A DNA stretch of 64,000 nt from Stenotrophomonas sp. 57 (GCF_030291075.1 NZ_CP127407.1:370001-434000); one strand, 5' to 3'; shown: positions 36,882 to 45,977, counted from the first letter of the stretch. The notes: a model not told the origin generated them from the sequence alone. Made by a program: numbers and translations.

Positions 36882-37427
36882 ATGCGCCGGATGGCTTGTC
36901 TGATTCCCGCCCTGTTGCTGGCGGCCTGTTCGCAGCCGGCGGCACCACCGTCCGAGCCTGTCGCGGATGCACCGCCGCCGATGGAGGCCAGCGCCCCGGC
37001 AACGCCCGCAGCACCCACCGCTGAGCCCGCCGCCGCTGCCCCGGCCGCACCCGAAGCGGATGCGCCCGCGGAAGACGCACGGGCACGCATCGAAACCCTG
37101 CTTGGTGATGCGGCGCAGTACGAAAAGGTGTTCAACGCGTTCAAGACCGCCGTGGTCGGTGGTGATCGTGCTGCCGTGGTGGAGGAAGTGCGCTTCCCGC
37201 TGAACATCGCGGATGGAAAGAAGATCACCGGCCCGGGCGAGTTCCAGCGCAACTACGAGAAGATCATCACACCGGCGGTGGTCAAGGCGGTGTCCGAACA
37301 GGACTTCGGCAAGGTCTTCGTCAACCAGCAGGGCGTGATGATCGGCGATGGACAGGTGTGGTTGAACGGGCAGTGCCTGGACCAGGCCTGCACGAAGACC
37401 GAGGTGAAGGTCATCACCATCCAGTAA
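36882..37427 (+). CDS. Conserved lipoprotein
   Basis: 181 residues with a lipobox LLAAC (Cys16) after a short hydrophobic signal. An Ala/Pro/Glu-rich linker of about 50 residues follows, then a small domain (residues about 68-181) resembling nuclear-transport-factor-2-like or DUF-type folds: EKVFNAFKTAVVGGDRAAVV, FPLNI and GDGQVWLNG. Two cysteines near the end (QCLDQAC) may be bridged. The function is unknown. Confidence 0.8.
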   Translation: MRRMACLIPALLLAACSQPAAPPSEPVADAPPPMEASAPATPAAPTAEPAAAAPAAPEADAPAEDARARIETLLGDAAQYEKVFNAFKTAVVGGDRAAVVEEVRFPLNIADGKKITGPGEFQRNYEKIITPAVVKAVSEQDFGKVFVNQQGVMIGDGQVWLNGQCLDQACTKTEVKVITIQ

Positions 37428-37434
37428 ACGGAAG

Positions 37435-37537
37435 CGGCCCCGCATGCGGGGCCGTTGCAGAAGGGTAGTGCCGGCCGCTGGCCGGCAGCCGCAGGATGCC
37501 GGGAGAATTCAGGGGGCCGGCCAGCGGCCGGCGCTGC
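37435..37537. repeat. Hairpin and SMAG pair between convergent genes
   Basis: CGGCCCCGCATGCGGGGCCG (37435-37454) may act as a weak terminator; it lacks a T-run. A GTAGTGCCGGCCGCTGGCCGG unit (37465) and an inverted CCGGCCAGCGGCCGGCGCTGC (37515-37535) follow. Confidence 0.7.
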
Positions 37538-37538
37538 C

Positions 37539-38708
37539 TCAGGCCTTCGGCGTCAGCTTCAACAGGCGCGCCTTGCTGCCGTCTTCCAGCAGCCACAGGG
37601 CGCCATCCGGGCCCTGTTCCACTTCGCGGATACGCTCGCCCATGTTGAAGCGTTCGGCCTCGCGCGCGCTGTCGCCGTCGAAGGCCACACGCACCAGCGA
37701 GGTCGACGACAGGCCACCGATGAAGCCGCTGCCCTTCCACTGTGGGAACAGGCTGCCGCTGTAGATCACGAAGCCGGCCGGCGAGATCACCGGCGTCCAG
37801 GTCACCTTCGGCGCAGCAAATTCAGGGCGGGTGCTGTGGTCGGGGATCGGGCGACCGTCGTAGTGGTCGCCATTGGAAACGACCGGGTAACCGTAGTTGG
37901 CGCCGCGCACGATCAGGTTCAGTTCGTCGCCGCCGGCCGGGCCCATCTCATGTGCCCACAGCTTGCCGTTGGCGTCGAAGGCCATGCCCAGAATATTGCG
38001 GTGGCCCAGCGACCACACCTGCGCGGCAACGCCGCCCTGCGAGGCGAACGGGTTGTCGGCGGGCAGGCTGCCATCGTCGTTGAGGCGGATGATCTTGCCG
38101 AGGTTGCCGCCCATGTCCTGGGCCGGATCGAACTTCTGCCGCTCGCTGGAGCTGATCCACAGCTTGCCGTCCGGGCCGAAGGCGAGGCGGTGGCCGTAGT
38201 GCCCCTGGCCGCTGACCTTGGGAGTCTGCCGCCAGATCACCTTCAGGTCCTTCAGCTGGCCAGCCCCGTTCGCGTCCAGCGCCAGCGTGGCGCGGGCCAC
38301 GGCCGCACCGCGGGTATCCAGCGTGCCTTCCTCGGCATAGCTGAGGTAAACGACGTGATTCCGGGCAAAGTCGGGATGCAGGATGATGTCGCCCAAGCCA
38401 CCCTGGCCACCGTAGGCGACCTTCGGAACGCCGGTGATCTCATGCTCCTGGCCGCTGGCCAGATCCAGGTGCTGCAGCTTGCCGCGCTTCTCGGTGACCA
38501 GCAGGCTGCCGTCAGGCAGGAAGGTCATCGCCCACGGCTGGTCAAAACGGCTGACTTCGGTGGCGGTGAACGGACGCTGGTCGGCGGCGGAGGCGGCTGC
38601 GGGCGCGCTGGTCTGGGCGCCGTTGGCGCCAGGGTCGGCGGCATTGCAGGCAGAGGCGGCGAGGATCGGCACCAGGACGAGGGCGAGCAGCAGGGGTGTG
38701 CGGGTCAT
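37539..38708 (-). CDS. PQQ-dependent soluble aldose dehydrogenase (YliI type), lipoprotein
   Basis: Six-bladed beta-propeller quinoprotein that oxidises sugars in the periplasm. Start at 38708 with signal and lipobox ASAC (Cys21). Family motifs: [43 protein letters not shown] (PQQ and calcium site region with the conserved His), [21 protein letters not shown] and GANYGYP. 389 residues. No PQQ biosynthesis gene is in the window. Confidence 0.93.
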   Translation of the reverse strand: MTRTPLLLALVLVPILAASACNAADPGANGAQTSAPAAASAADQRPFTATEVSRFDQPWAMTFLPDGSLLVTEKRGKLQHLDLASGQEHEITGVPKVAYGGQGGLGDIILHPDFARNHVVYLSYAEEGTLDTRGAAVARATLALDANGAGQLKDLKVIWRQTPKVSGQGHYGHRLAFGPDGKLWISSSERQKFDPAQDMGGNLGKIIRLNDDGSLPADNPFASQGGVAAQVWSLGHRNILGMAFDANGKLWAHEMGPAGGDELNLIVRGANYGYPVVSNGDHYDGRPIPDHSTRPEFAAPKVTWTPVISPAGFVIYSGSLFPQWKGSGFIGGLSSTSLVRVAFDGDSAREAERFNMGERIREVEQGPDGALWLLEDGSKARLLKLTPKA

Positions 38709-38877
38709 GGGTATCTCCAGGGCGGGGATGCGGATGGCCGGGCTGTCCCTTGTATACCACTGGAGGCGTGACCGTCGTGGCCCGAAGGTCCTGCTCCCCC
38801 CTGTGCGACGGCGGCGGGATCGTCTAGGGTGGGCACGCCCGGGCAAAGCGTGCCCGACTGCCTGCCAAGGATCTGCA

Positions 38878-39333
38878 ATGAACACTGCCATGCCCCACAA
38901 GCCGTCCACCGCCTTCATCGCCGCCTCGTGGGTGGCCCTGCTGCTGGGCGCGGCGGCCTACCTGATCGGCCTGTTCAACGCCGCCACGATGGCGCTCAAT
39001 GAAAAGGGCTACTACCTGACCCTGCTGCTGTTCGGCCTGTTCGCGGCGGTGTCGCTGCAGAAGAGTGTGCGTGACCGCGTTGAGGGTATCCCAGTGAGCG
39101 CGCTGTACTACGCGTTGTGCTGGTTCGCGCTGCTCTCGGCGCTGATGCTGCTGCTGGTTGGGCTGTGGAATGCCACGCTGGCATCGAGCGAGAAAGGCTT
39201 CTACGGCATGGCCTACGCGCTGTCGCTGTTCGGTGCGGTGGCGGTGCAGAAGAACACCCGCGACCTCATCGCTGCAGGTGCTGGTGAGAGCACGCGCAGC
39301 CCGGTCGTGCCACCGTTGCCGGAACAGGAGTGA
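38878..39333 (+). CDS. YiaA/YiaB family inner membrane protein
   Basis: 151 residues with two copies of a two-helix domain. Each unit has a helix, a short NEKGYY or SEKGFY loop and a second helix ending in AVxxQK (residues about 43-62 and 111-130). The repeated loop marks the YiaAB domain. The C-terminus is short and hydrophilic. AAGGAT precedes the ATG. A GGGCACG/CGTGCCC hairpin lies 23 nt upstream in the leader. The function is unknown. Confidence 0.9.
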   Translation: MNTAMPHKPSTAFIAASWVALLLGAAAYLIGLFNAATMALNEKGYYLTLLLFGLFAAVSLQKSVRDRVEGIPVSALYYALCWFALLSALMLLLVGLWNATLASSEKGFYGMAYALSLFGAVAVQKNTRDLIAAGAGESTRSPVVPPLPEQE

Positions 39334-39337
39334 ATCC

Positions 39338-39425
39338 GTAGAGCCGAGCCCACGCTCGGCTCTCGCAGGATTTCTGTAGCGTCGCGCCATGCTCGACTCT
39401 CAGCCGAGCATGGGCTCGGCTCTAC
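39338..39425. repeat. SMAG cluster (three units)
   Basis: GTAGAGCCGAGCCCACGCTCGG (39338), GTAGCGTCGCGCCATGCTCG (39376) and an inverted unit ending in GGGCTCGGCTCTAC (39425). Confidence 0.88.
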
Positions 39426-39437
39426 AGAAGCATGGCG

Positions 39438-39761
39438 TTACCGCTTCAACCGCGGGTCCGCCAGCTGTGCATCCTCCCAGCCACGGCGCACAGCGCCGCG
39501 CGCCTGCGCCCATTCCAGCCGGCTGCGGCCGCGTTCACTGGCCCAGCGCGATTCCAGCTCTGCTTCGACCTGTTCGTAGGCGCGGATCATGTCCTGTGCA
39601 CGCGCGGCGTGGCCGATGCGGTAGGCAGGCTCGTAGTCCTCGAAGAACAGCTGGTCGTCGTAGTACGGCTCGGCCGTGTAGCGTTCGCGCCAGTAGTTGC
39701 TGACCGCATCGCGCGGCGTGCTGTCGTCCGGTACGCGGCCGGGAATCTGGTACTCAGCCAT
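39438..39761 (-). CDS. Conserved hypothetical protein
   Basis: 107-residue acidic, soluble protein from ATG 39761 (GGAG upstream). It is rich in Tyr, Arg and Glu (RERYTAEPYYDDQLFFEDYEP), with a predicted helical second half (RAYEQVEAELESRWASER). No known motif is recognised. Similar-length proteins with a YxPxYRxG-type core are common in Xanthomonadaceae and some stress-protein clusters, but I cannot assign a role. Confidence 0.7.
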   Translation of the reverse strand: MAEYQIPGRVPDDSTPRDAVSNYWRERYTAEPYYDDQLFFEDYEPAYRIGHAARAQDMIRAYEQVEAELESRWASERGRSRLEWAQARGAVRRGWEDAQLADPRLKR

Positions 39762-39872
39762 GGAAGGGCTCCGTTGTTGACGAAGCCTGATCGTGCCTGC
39801 GTGGTGGTTAACGGCCCGGTCCGGCAGCGTGATCACCAGATCAATCCGCCGGGCATGGCCCGGTGCGACCGG

Positions 39873-41174
39873 TCACCCGGCGTCGGCATCCTTGCGCGGC
39901 AGCTTGTAGATCACCGCGCCGATGCCAAACGCCACCAGCGCCGCGGCGATGTTCTGCCAGCTGGCACTGGCGAACAGCGCCAGGCACAGCAGCAGCGCCA
40001 GCACCGGAATCAGCGGGCCACCGGGCAGCTTCAGCGCGCCTGGCCGGTCCGCGAAGCGCTTGGCCAGCACCAGCACCGCAGCCGCGGTGCCGATGTAGGC
40101 GAACAACCGCGTGGTCATCGACAGCAGCGCCAGCTGCACGAACGAACCGGACAGCGCCAGTCCGAGTGCGATCAAACCCTGGCACAGGATCGATGCGGCC
40201 GGCGTGTGGAAGCGTGGATGCACCTGCGCCAGGATCTTCGGGCCATAGCCATCACGGGCCAGTGCGAACAGGAAGCGCGGGCCCATCATCATCGTGTTGC
40301 TGTTGGTGCCGAGGATGGAGATGGTCGCGCCGACGGTGAGGATCAGCGCCAGCGCCTCGCCACCGAAACCAGCGGCGGCATCGGCCAGGGGCGTGGCCGA
40401 ACTGGCCAGGCCCGCCAGCGTGCCCTGCGCCACCACCTGCACCGCGCCGTAGATGACGGTGACGGTGATGATCATGGTGATCAGCGCGAATGGGATATCG
40501 CGGCGCGGATTGCGGTACTCGCCCGCCGCAGCGGGGATGTTTTCGAAACCGGCGTAGGCGTACAGCAGCAGGAGCGCGGCCTCGCCCATGCGTTGCAGGT
40601 CATGCGGGTCCGGGCGCTGGCCGGAGAACGCCAGCTGTGGGTCGATATAGAACGCACCGATGGCCACGAACAGCAGCAGGGGCAGCATCTTGCCGATCAC
40701 CAGCACCACGCCGGTCCGCGCGGCCGAGCGCACGCCGATGATGTTGACGCCGGTCAGGAAGCCCAGCGACACCACGATGATCGCGATGCGCCCCATGCCG
40801 GCACCGGCCCATGGCCAGAACCGCGCGACCGCATCGGCCAGCGCATTGCTCAATGCGGCCGCCGAGCTGATGCGGGTCAGCCAGATCATCCAGCCGATCT
40901 CGAATCCGGCGAAGCGCCCGAACGCTTCGCGCGCATACAGGTAGCTGCCGCCGGGTTCATCGAAGTAGCTGGCGGCCTGGGCGTAGCACAGCACCAGCAG
41001 CGCGACGACGATGCCGGCGGCGACCACGCCCCACAGGCTGAAGGGGCCGAGCAGGGCGACGGTGGCGGCCGGCAGCAGGTAGATGCCGCTGCCTATCACA
41101 TCGTTGATTGACAGGCCGACGATCTGCCAGCGGCTGACCGCGCGTTGCAGCTGCGGTTCGTCCTGCGCGCTCAA
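39873..41174 (-). CDS. APC family amino acid permease
   Basis: Inner-membrane transporter of 433 residues with about twelve helices. The family start (QIVGLSINDVIGSGIYLLPA) holds the GSG substrate motif in helix 1, and YAGFENIPAAAGE in helix 6 holds the G-F-E segment. The start is TTG 41174, overlapping the stop of the L,D-transpeptidase gene as TTGA, with GGAG 7 nt upstream; the longer frame would cross that gene. In this locus the likely cargo is an amino acid such as D- or L-Ala or Glu released from peptidoglycan peptides, which is inference. Confidence 0.88.
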   Translation of the reverse strand: MSAQDEPQLQRAVSRWQIVGLSINDVIGSGIYLLPAATVALLGPFSLWGVVAAGIVVALLVLCYAQAASYFDEPGGSYLYAREAFGRFAGFEIGWMIWLTRISSAAALSNALADAVARFWPWAGAGMGRIAIIVVSLGFLTGVNIIGVRSAARTGVVLVIGKMLPLLLFVAIGAFYIDPQLAFSGQRPDPHDLQRMGEAALLLLYAYAGFENIPAAAGEYRNPRRDIPFALITMIITVTVIYGAVQVVAQGTLAGLASSATPLADAAAGFGGEALALILTVGATISILGTNSNTMMMGPRFLFALARDGYGPKILAQVHPRFHTPAASILCQGLIALGLALSGSFVQLALLSMTTRLFAYIGTAAAVLVLAKRFADRPGALKLPGGPLIPVLALLLCLALFASASWQNIAAALVAFGIGAVIYKLPRKDADAG

Positions 41175-41932
41175 CGGGCGTCTCCGCTGAGTGCGGGCAG
41201 CTGCCACTGGGCCTGCAGGCGTGTGTATTCGGCGCGCGGCAGCAGCACGAAGCGCGGCGCCTCCTGCGGGCGCAACCAGTCCAGCAGGGCCCGCATGCGT
41301 GCCTGCGGCATAGCGGTGCAGCCGGCCGTGGCCTCGCCGGGCTGGCGCCACAGATGGGCGAAGATGCAGCTGCCCTTGCCCGGCTGGTTGTCCGGATTGT
41401 GGGCGATCACGAAGCCTTCCTGGTAGCGCACGTCGCCCTTGTTGTGCAGGTCCAGCCGCATGGGCTCGGTGGAGCCCTTGATCGCCGCACTGCCGACTTT
41501 CCTTTCATCGACGATGCGGTTGTAGAACGGCGAGCCGGGTACGTCCATGCAGTAGCTGCTTTCAAGCATCGGCTGGTAGGCCATGGCCGTGCCTGGGCGT
41601 GTGACGGCATAGCCGAACGCGCTGCCGAGCGCGAACACGCCCGCCGGGCTGCGGCCATCGCCTTCCTGCTTCTGCGGGCCATCGGCCTGCGCCGGGTGCA
41701 GGCCCAGGCCCCAGGCACTGCCAGTGCGGCCAAGTGCCACCGGGAACGCCTCTCCATGCGCATGCCAGCCCTTGCCATCGCGCACATAGGCCTGCAGCTG
41801 GCCCTGGGTGCTGTCCCAGCCTTCGCTGGTGACCACGATCAGCTGGCGCGCACCCTCCAGCGGCGCGGCGTGGACGGACACCGCTGCAGCAAGCAGCAGC
41901 GCAGCGGTAGCGCGACGGACCAGCGATTTCAT
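41171..41932 (-). CDS. Exported L,D-transpeptidase (YkuD-fold) family protein
   Basis: 253 residues with a signal peptide ending in VHAA. The catalytic region reads SCIFAHLW (His193) and TAGCTAM (Cys205), the YkuD-type histidine and cysteine pair. An N-terminal half with GDGRSPAGVFALG is typical of single-domain family members without a LysM. It may cross-link, exchange or hydrolyse peptidoglycan peptides. It is translationally coupled to the permease and lies 15 bp after the regulator gene. Confidence 0.88.
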   Translation of the reverse strand: MKSLVRRATAALLLAAAVSVHAAPLEGARQLIVVTSEGWDSTQGQLQAYVRDGKGWHAHGEAFPVALGRTGSAWGLGLHPAQADGPQKQEGDGRSPAGVFALGSAFGYAVTRPGTAMAYQPMLESSYCMDVPGSPFYNRIVDERKVGSAAIKGSTEPMRLDLHNKGDVRYQEGFVIAHNPDNQPGKGSCIFAHLWRQPGEATAGCTAMPQARMRALLDWLRPQEAPRFVLLPRAEYTRLQAQWQLPALSGDAR

Positions 41933-41947
41933 CAACAGGTGCTCCGG

Positions 41948-42796
41948 TCAGGAATCCAGCAGGTGATCGATCCGCTCCAGGTTCACCGCCAGCTGCTGCT
42001 GGCGGTCCGGATTGGTGTGGCAAAGCAGCACGAACAGGAAATCGAGCAGGGCATGCATGGCGCTACGGTACAGCAGCTGCGCGACCTGCGGCGTGCGATC
42101 GTGCGCGCACACCCCCAGTGCTGCGTCAGCATGCGCGCGCAGCGGGTTGGCGGTGTGGCGGGTGATGGAAATCACCTTGCCACCCATGTCCTGGAACTGC
42201 CGCGACAGCTGCGAAAGCTGCGGCAGGTTGCCGAATTCGGAGAACACCAGCAGTGCATCGCCGGGGCGTGCGGCCGACAGGTTGGCCAGCATCAGGATCG
42301 GGTCGGTATGCGGTACCACCAGCAGGCCGAGCAGCGACAGCCGCATGGCGAACTCGCGGGCATACAGGCCGTCGTCACCCAGGCCGTACACGAACAGCTT
42401 GGGCGCGCCGTCGAGCAGCTGCACGATGCGCTCGATTTCCTCGCGTGGGTTGGCCTGGCGGGTTTCCTCCTCGGCCTGCGCCTTGCTGCGGCGCAGGGCG
42501 TCGCCCAGGCGCAGGTAGTCATCGCCACTGTCGGGTTCGCTGGGGGCCTGTTGTGGATCGGCACCGGCGCGAGCCACGTCCTGGCCGATCGAGTACTTCA
42601 GGTCCGGGTAGCCCTTGAAGCCGAGCTTCTGGCTGAACTTCACCACGCTGGACTGGCTGATGCCGAGCGCACTGGCCAGTTGCTGGGACGAGTAGTCGCG
42701 CAGCAGGTGGGCGTTGTCGAGGATGAAGTCGGCGATGCGTCGCTCGATGGCCGACATCTGCCCGCGCTCGGAACGGATCTTCAGCAGGGGCGGCAT
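41948..42796 (-). CDS. MurR/RpiR family transcriptional regulator
   Basis: 282 residues. The N-terminal RpiR helix-turn-helix (ADFILDNAHLLRDYSSQQLA, then LGISQSSVVKFSQKLGF) spans about residues 20-60. The SIS sugar-phosphate-binding domain (FVYGLGDDGLYAREFA to the end) spans about 125-265. Family members such as MurR sense N-acetylmuramic acid 6-phosphate. The gene heads the regulator-transpeptidase-permease string and probably controls the surrounding peptidoglycan-peptide genes. Palindromic sites in its own leader and in the divergent promoter at 45.9 kb are candidate targets. Confidence 0.93.
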   Translation of the reverse strand: MPPLLKIRSERGQMSAIERRIADFILDNAHLLRDYSSQQLASALGISQSSVVKFSQKLGFKGYPDLKYSIGQDVARAGADPQQAPSEPDSGDDYLRLGDALRRSKAQAEEETRQANPREEIERIVQLLDGAPKLFVYGLGDDGLYAREFAMRLSLLGLLVVPHTDPILMLANLSAARPGDALLVFSEFGNLPQLSQLSRQFQDMGGKVISITRHTANPLRAHADAALGVCAHDRTPQVAQLLYRSAMHALLDFLFVLLCHTNPDRQQQLAVNLERIDHLLDS

Positions 42797-42837
42797 GCGG
42801 GGTGTCCGGGGGTCTGCAAAGGCGTTGCGGTTGGCCG

Positions 42838-42853
42838 CATAAAGCGAATTATG
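42838..42853. promoter_or_regulatory. Palindrome in the RpiR-type regulator leader
   Basis: CATAA-AGCGAA-TTATG, a perfect inverted repeat of 5-bp arms about 42 nt before the regulator start, including CATAAT (a -10-like hexamer) on the minus strand. It may be an autoregulatory site. Confidence 0.4.
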
Positions 42854-42901
42854 GGGTGGGTCGGGGGGTGGGGAGTGCGGGGACGCCGCAAGTACGTCCG
42901 T

Positions 42902-43050
42902 GTAGGCTTGGCCGCCGCATCCATGCGGCGGACACCCCCGCAAGCCCCCCCCCCCCCCCCCCGACCCTGGACACATCGCGCGCGTGCCAGCCGCGAAGGG
43001 ATTACGGGGTAGGGCAAAAACAAGCGCTTCCACGCGTGGCGTGGATCTAC
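42902..43050. repeat. Poly-C tract with flanking palindromes
   Basis: CCGCCGCATCCATGCGGCGG (42912-42931), a run of 18 C (42945-42962) and TCCACGCGTGGCGTGGATCTAC (43029-43050, SMAG-like). The C run reads as 18 G about 150 bp upstream of the regulator on its own strand. No gene is seen between 42797 and 43314. Confidence 0.85.
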
Positions 43051-43079
43051 TGGGTGCAGCTGTTGCATTGGACGTTGAG

Positions 43080-43267
43080 TCCGCCTTGTAGCGAGCCGAG
43101 CACCGCAGGTCCGGCGAGGGCGAAGAGGCGCGGGTGTCTGAGCGCAGCGAGTTCCCGCGCCGTCCCTCGACGGGCCGAGGAGCGCAGGGAACCGGTGCGT
43201 AGCACCGGCTCGCGGCCGGCGGAGCGTTTCTTTTGGTTACTTTTCTTTTCGCGAAAAGAAAAGTAAC
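43080..43267. repeat. Xanthomonadaceae intergenic element ending in a 32-bp perfect palindrome
   Basis: A stretch with repeated GAGC and CGAG motifs ends at 43236-43267 in the perfect palindrome GTTACTTTTCTTTTCG/CGAAAAGAAAAGTAAC. The AT-rich palindrome contrasts with the GC-rich surroundings. It lies beyond the epimerase stop and could act as a terminator-like structure; similar elements are, as far as I recall, common in this family's intergenic regions. Confidence 0.75.
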
Positions 43268-43314
43268 GCGCGACCCAGCGTCAGTGGCAGGCAACGTCAG
43301 CCGCAAGGCAGAGA

Positions 43315-44409
43315 TCAACCCAGCATCTCCAGCCCACGCACTTCGGTGATGCCCAAGCCCGGCACGTCGCTGATACTGATCTCCGACTCGTTGAAATGCA
43401 CGCCCCCGCTGACCGGGTCGAACTGGCCCAGCGACGGGCCGTCCAGGTCGACCTTGGTGATCACATCGCTCTTGGCCACCGCCAGGTGCACGGCGGCGGC
43501 CACGCTGATGCTCGATTCGATCATGCAGCCGATCATGCACGGCACGCCGTAGATGCCGGCGATGTCGGCGATGCGGATCGCGTTGGACAGGCCGCCGGTC
43601 TTCATCAGCTTGATGTTGATGATGTCGGCCGCGCGCTGCTGGATCAGGTCCATCACCTGGCTGGGGCTGAACACGCTTTCATCGGCCATCACCGGTGTGT
43701 TGACGCGATCGGTGACGTACTTCAGGCCGCTGATGTCGGCCGCCTTGACCGGTTGCTCCAGCAGTTCCAGCACCACGCCGGCCTCTTCCAGCGTGCGCAT
43801 GGCATGCACCGCCTGCTTGGCGGTCCAGCCCTGGTTGGCGTCCAGGCGCAGCAGGGCGCGGCCTTCGACGGCGGCATGGATCGCCTTGACCCGTTCGATG
43901 TCCAGGCCGATGTCCTTGCCCACCTTGATCTTCAGCGATTCGAAACCGCGCTCGATGGCCGACAGCGAATCGGCCACCATCTTGTCGATGTAGTCCACGC
44001 TGATGGTGATGTCGGTGGTGATCACCGGGTCGCCGCCACCGAGCATCTGGTACAGCGGTGCACCGTGCAGCTGCGCCCACAGGTCGTACAGCGCGATCTC
44101 CACCGCGGCCTTGGCGCTGGTGTTGCGCTCCATCGCGGTCTGCACCAGCCCGCACAGGCGGTTGATGTTGGCCACGTCCTGGCCGATCAGGCGCGGCGCG
44201 ATGAAGTGGCGGATCGCTTCGATGATCGAGCCGTGCGTATCACCGGTGATCACCGCAGTGGCGGGGGCTTCGCCGTAGCCGGTGTGGCCGGTGTCGGTGC
44301 GGATCAGCACCACCACGTCCTCCACGGTCTCCACCGTGCGCAGGGCGGTCTTGAACGGCGTTTTCAGCGGCACGCGCAGCATGCCCAGTTCGATGGCGGT
44401 GATCTTCAT
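43315..44409 (-). CDS. ykfB: L-Ala-D/L-Glu epimerase (dipeptide epimerase)
   Basis: Enolase-superfamily enzyme that interconverts L-Ala-D-Glu and L-Ala-L-Glu, needed to catabolise peptidoglycan peptides. 364 residues. The catalytic lysine pair is in LKIKVGKD (near 165) and NIKLMKTGG (near 268). The metal ligands are in LRLDANQGW, LELLEQP and MADESVF, the order expected for this subgroup. It overlaps the upstream NlpC/P60 gene by 4 bp, the same pair as YkfB and YkfC in Bacillus. The symbol is by analogy. Confidence 0.9.
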   Translation of the reverse strand: MKITAIELGMLRVPLKTPFKTALRTVETVEDVVVLIRTDTGHTGYGEAPATAVITGDTHGSIIEAIRHFIAPRLIGQDVANINRLCGLVQTAMERNTSAKAAVEIALYDLWAQLHGAPLYQMLGGGDPVITTDITISVDYIDKMVADSLSAIERGFESLKIKVGKDIGLDIERVKAIHAAVEGRALLRLDANQGWTAKQAVHAMRTLEEAGVVLELLEQPVKAADISGLKYVTDRVNTPVMADESVFSPSQVMDLIQQRAADIINIKLMKTGGLSNAIRIADIAGIYGVPCMIGCMIESSISVAAAVHLAVAKSDVITKVDLDGPSLGQFDPVSGGVHFNESEISISDVPGLGITEVRGLEMLG

Positions 44410-45845
44410 TCAGGAGTCTTGGCCCGCAGGCGCTGGATGTTGGTGATGCGGTCGATGTAGCGGACGGTATCGCTGGCCATCATCGGCTCCAGCGGGGTGA
44501 CCGAAACACCATTGAGGTGGGCCTGTACGCGCTTGCCGTCGGCACCGAACCAGCTGCCGCCCGCCGTATCATGGATGACCCAGGTGCGGCCGTCGACGTG
44601 GCCGATGGCCATCATCACGTGCCCGGGAATGTAGACCAGGTCGCCCACCTGCAGATCGGTGACCGCACGGTCGCGCGCGGCCTTGCCGACCTTCCCGGTG
44701 AAGGGCAGGCGGTCCAGTGCCGGGCTGATCGCCTGTGCGCTGGTATTGCGCGGCAGCAGCACGCCGAAGCTGCGGTAGATCTCGGAAACGAACCCGCTGC
44801 AGTCGCGGGTGTCGTAGTCGTGGCCCCAGCCATAGCGTTCGCCCAGGAACTTGAAGGCCTGCTGCAGCAGCAGGCGCGGGGTGAGCGGCAGGTAGTCGGC
44901 GGCGGTGTCCTGCGAGCGCGGCAGCAGCGCCGGCACCAGTTTCAGGCGGCCATCGGTTTCGCGCACCGGCAGCTGCACCACCCACGAGGCATGCGCCTGC
45001 TGGCCGTTCACCGGTTCGGCGGCGGGCCAGTCGGCCAGCACCGGCAGGCGCACGCCCATGTCCAGCTGCAGGCGCGAGACGCGCGGTTCCTCCGGGGTGT
45101 AGGCGGTCTGCGCCGTGGCACCGGTGATGATGCGGTACGGTCCCTTCGCGCCGTAGCCGAGCACCGTGGCCTTGTCGCCGCTGGCGATGGCGTCGGCTTC
45201 GATCCACGCGCTGTAGCGCTCGCTGTGCACGAACAGCCAACGGCCGTCGGCACTGCGGTGGACCACGGCGACCTTGTCGCCGGGGAACAGTGCCGATTCC
45301 TGGAAGCGGTCGATGTCGGTGTCGCCGGCCGTGCTGAAGACGCGTTCGCGGGTGGGGAAGGTGCGCAGCGCCGCGCGTTTCACCACCAGGCCGAAGGCTG
45401 GTGACACCTGGGAAGGAATCGCATCGAGGCCGAGGTTGGCTTCGATGCCACTGCGCAGCGCGGGGGCGATGGCCTGGCCCTTCTCGTTGAACAGTACACG
45501 CTCGGGCCAGCGCGACAATGCGCTGATGCTGGCGCGTACCTGCGCGGCATCGAGCTGTGCGGGCAGTGCGGCGATGTCCTGGATGTGGCTGTCCTGCGCC
45601 CGCATCCGCGCGTTCTGCGCGTCGATCTGCGCGCGGTCGAGGATCGGCGCGTCAGCGTTGTCCAGGCGCGCGGCCCAGTACTGCGGGGTCAGGTAGGCCT
45701 CGTGCAGGCCAACCACATAGGGCAGCGGCGCGCCGGGGTCAGGTGGCGGTGCAGCCTGTGCGAAAGCCGGTGCGGCCAGCACGCACAGGGCCAGGGTCAA
45801 CCGGCGCGGCCACTGCCGGTCCGGTGCGCGGAAAGCCAGGATCAT
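44406..45845 (-). CDS. NlpC/P60 peptidase with SH3-type domains (YkfC-like)
   Basis: Exported cysteine peptidase that probably cuts the D-Glu-diaminopimelate bond of stem peptides. ATG 45845 is preferred, as GAGGAGG stands about 10 nt upstream; ATG 45854 is too close. A signal peptide ends in AFAQA. Bacterial-SH3-like domains fill about residues 140-310. The C-terminal domain has RDCSGFVSEIYRSFG (Cys349), HVMMAIGH and a final dyad member near WVIHDT. Together with the overlapping epimerase it can turn muropeptide-derived peptides into L-Ala-L-Glu. Confidence 0.9.
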   Translation of the reverse strand: MILAFRAPDRQWPRRLTLALCVLAAPAFAQAAPPPDPGAPLPYVVGLHEAYLTPQYWAARLDNADAPILDRAQIDAQNARMRAQDSHIQDIAALPAQLDAAQVRASISALSRWPERVLFNEKGQAIAPALRSGIEANLGLDAIPSQVSPAFGLVVKRAALRTFPTRERVFSTAGDTDIDRFQESALFPGDKVAVVHRSADGRWLFVHSERYSAWIEADAIASGDKATVLGYGAKGPYRIITGATAQTAYTPEEPRVSRLQLDMGVRLPVLADWPAAEPVNGQQAHASWVVQLPVRETDGRLKLVPALLPRSQDTAADYLPLTPRLLLQQAFKFLGERYGWGHDYDTRDCSGFVSEIYRSFGVLLPRNTSAQAISPALDRLPFTGKVGKAARDRAVTDLQVGDLVYIPGHVMMAIGHVDGRTWVIHDTAGGSWFGADGKRVQAHLNGVSVTPLEPMMASDTVRYIDRITNIQRLRAKTPE

Positions 45846-45874
45846 GCGCTGCATACCCTCCTCGAATGCCAGCT

Positions 45875-45922
45875 GGAATATTTATTCCTTTCTCTGGCGA
45901 AAGCAAGAATAAATTATTGACC
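45875..45922. promoter_or_regulatory. Divergent promoter with paired AT-rich inverted repeats
   Basis: GGAATA-TT-TATTCC at 45875-45888 is a perfect inverted repeat. A related imperfect site, AGAATAAATTATT, lies at 45906-45918. The first covers a minus-strand -10 candidate (TAAATA, with TTGCTT 16 bp upstream). The second overlaps a plus-strand -35 candidate TTGACC (45917-45922). One regulator could thus control both arms; the RpiR-type protein is the nearest candidate. Confidence 0.6.
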
Positions 45923-45977
45923 GGTCCCGCAGCCCGTGTTACACAGCCATTACCACCCGCGCTGGGGAAGTGTCGCT

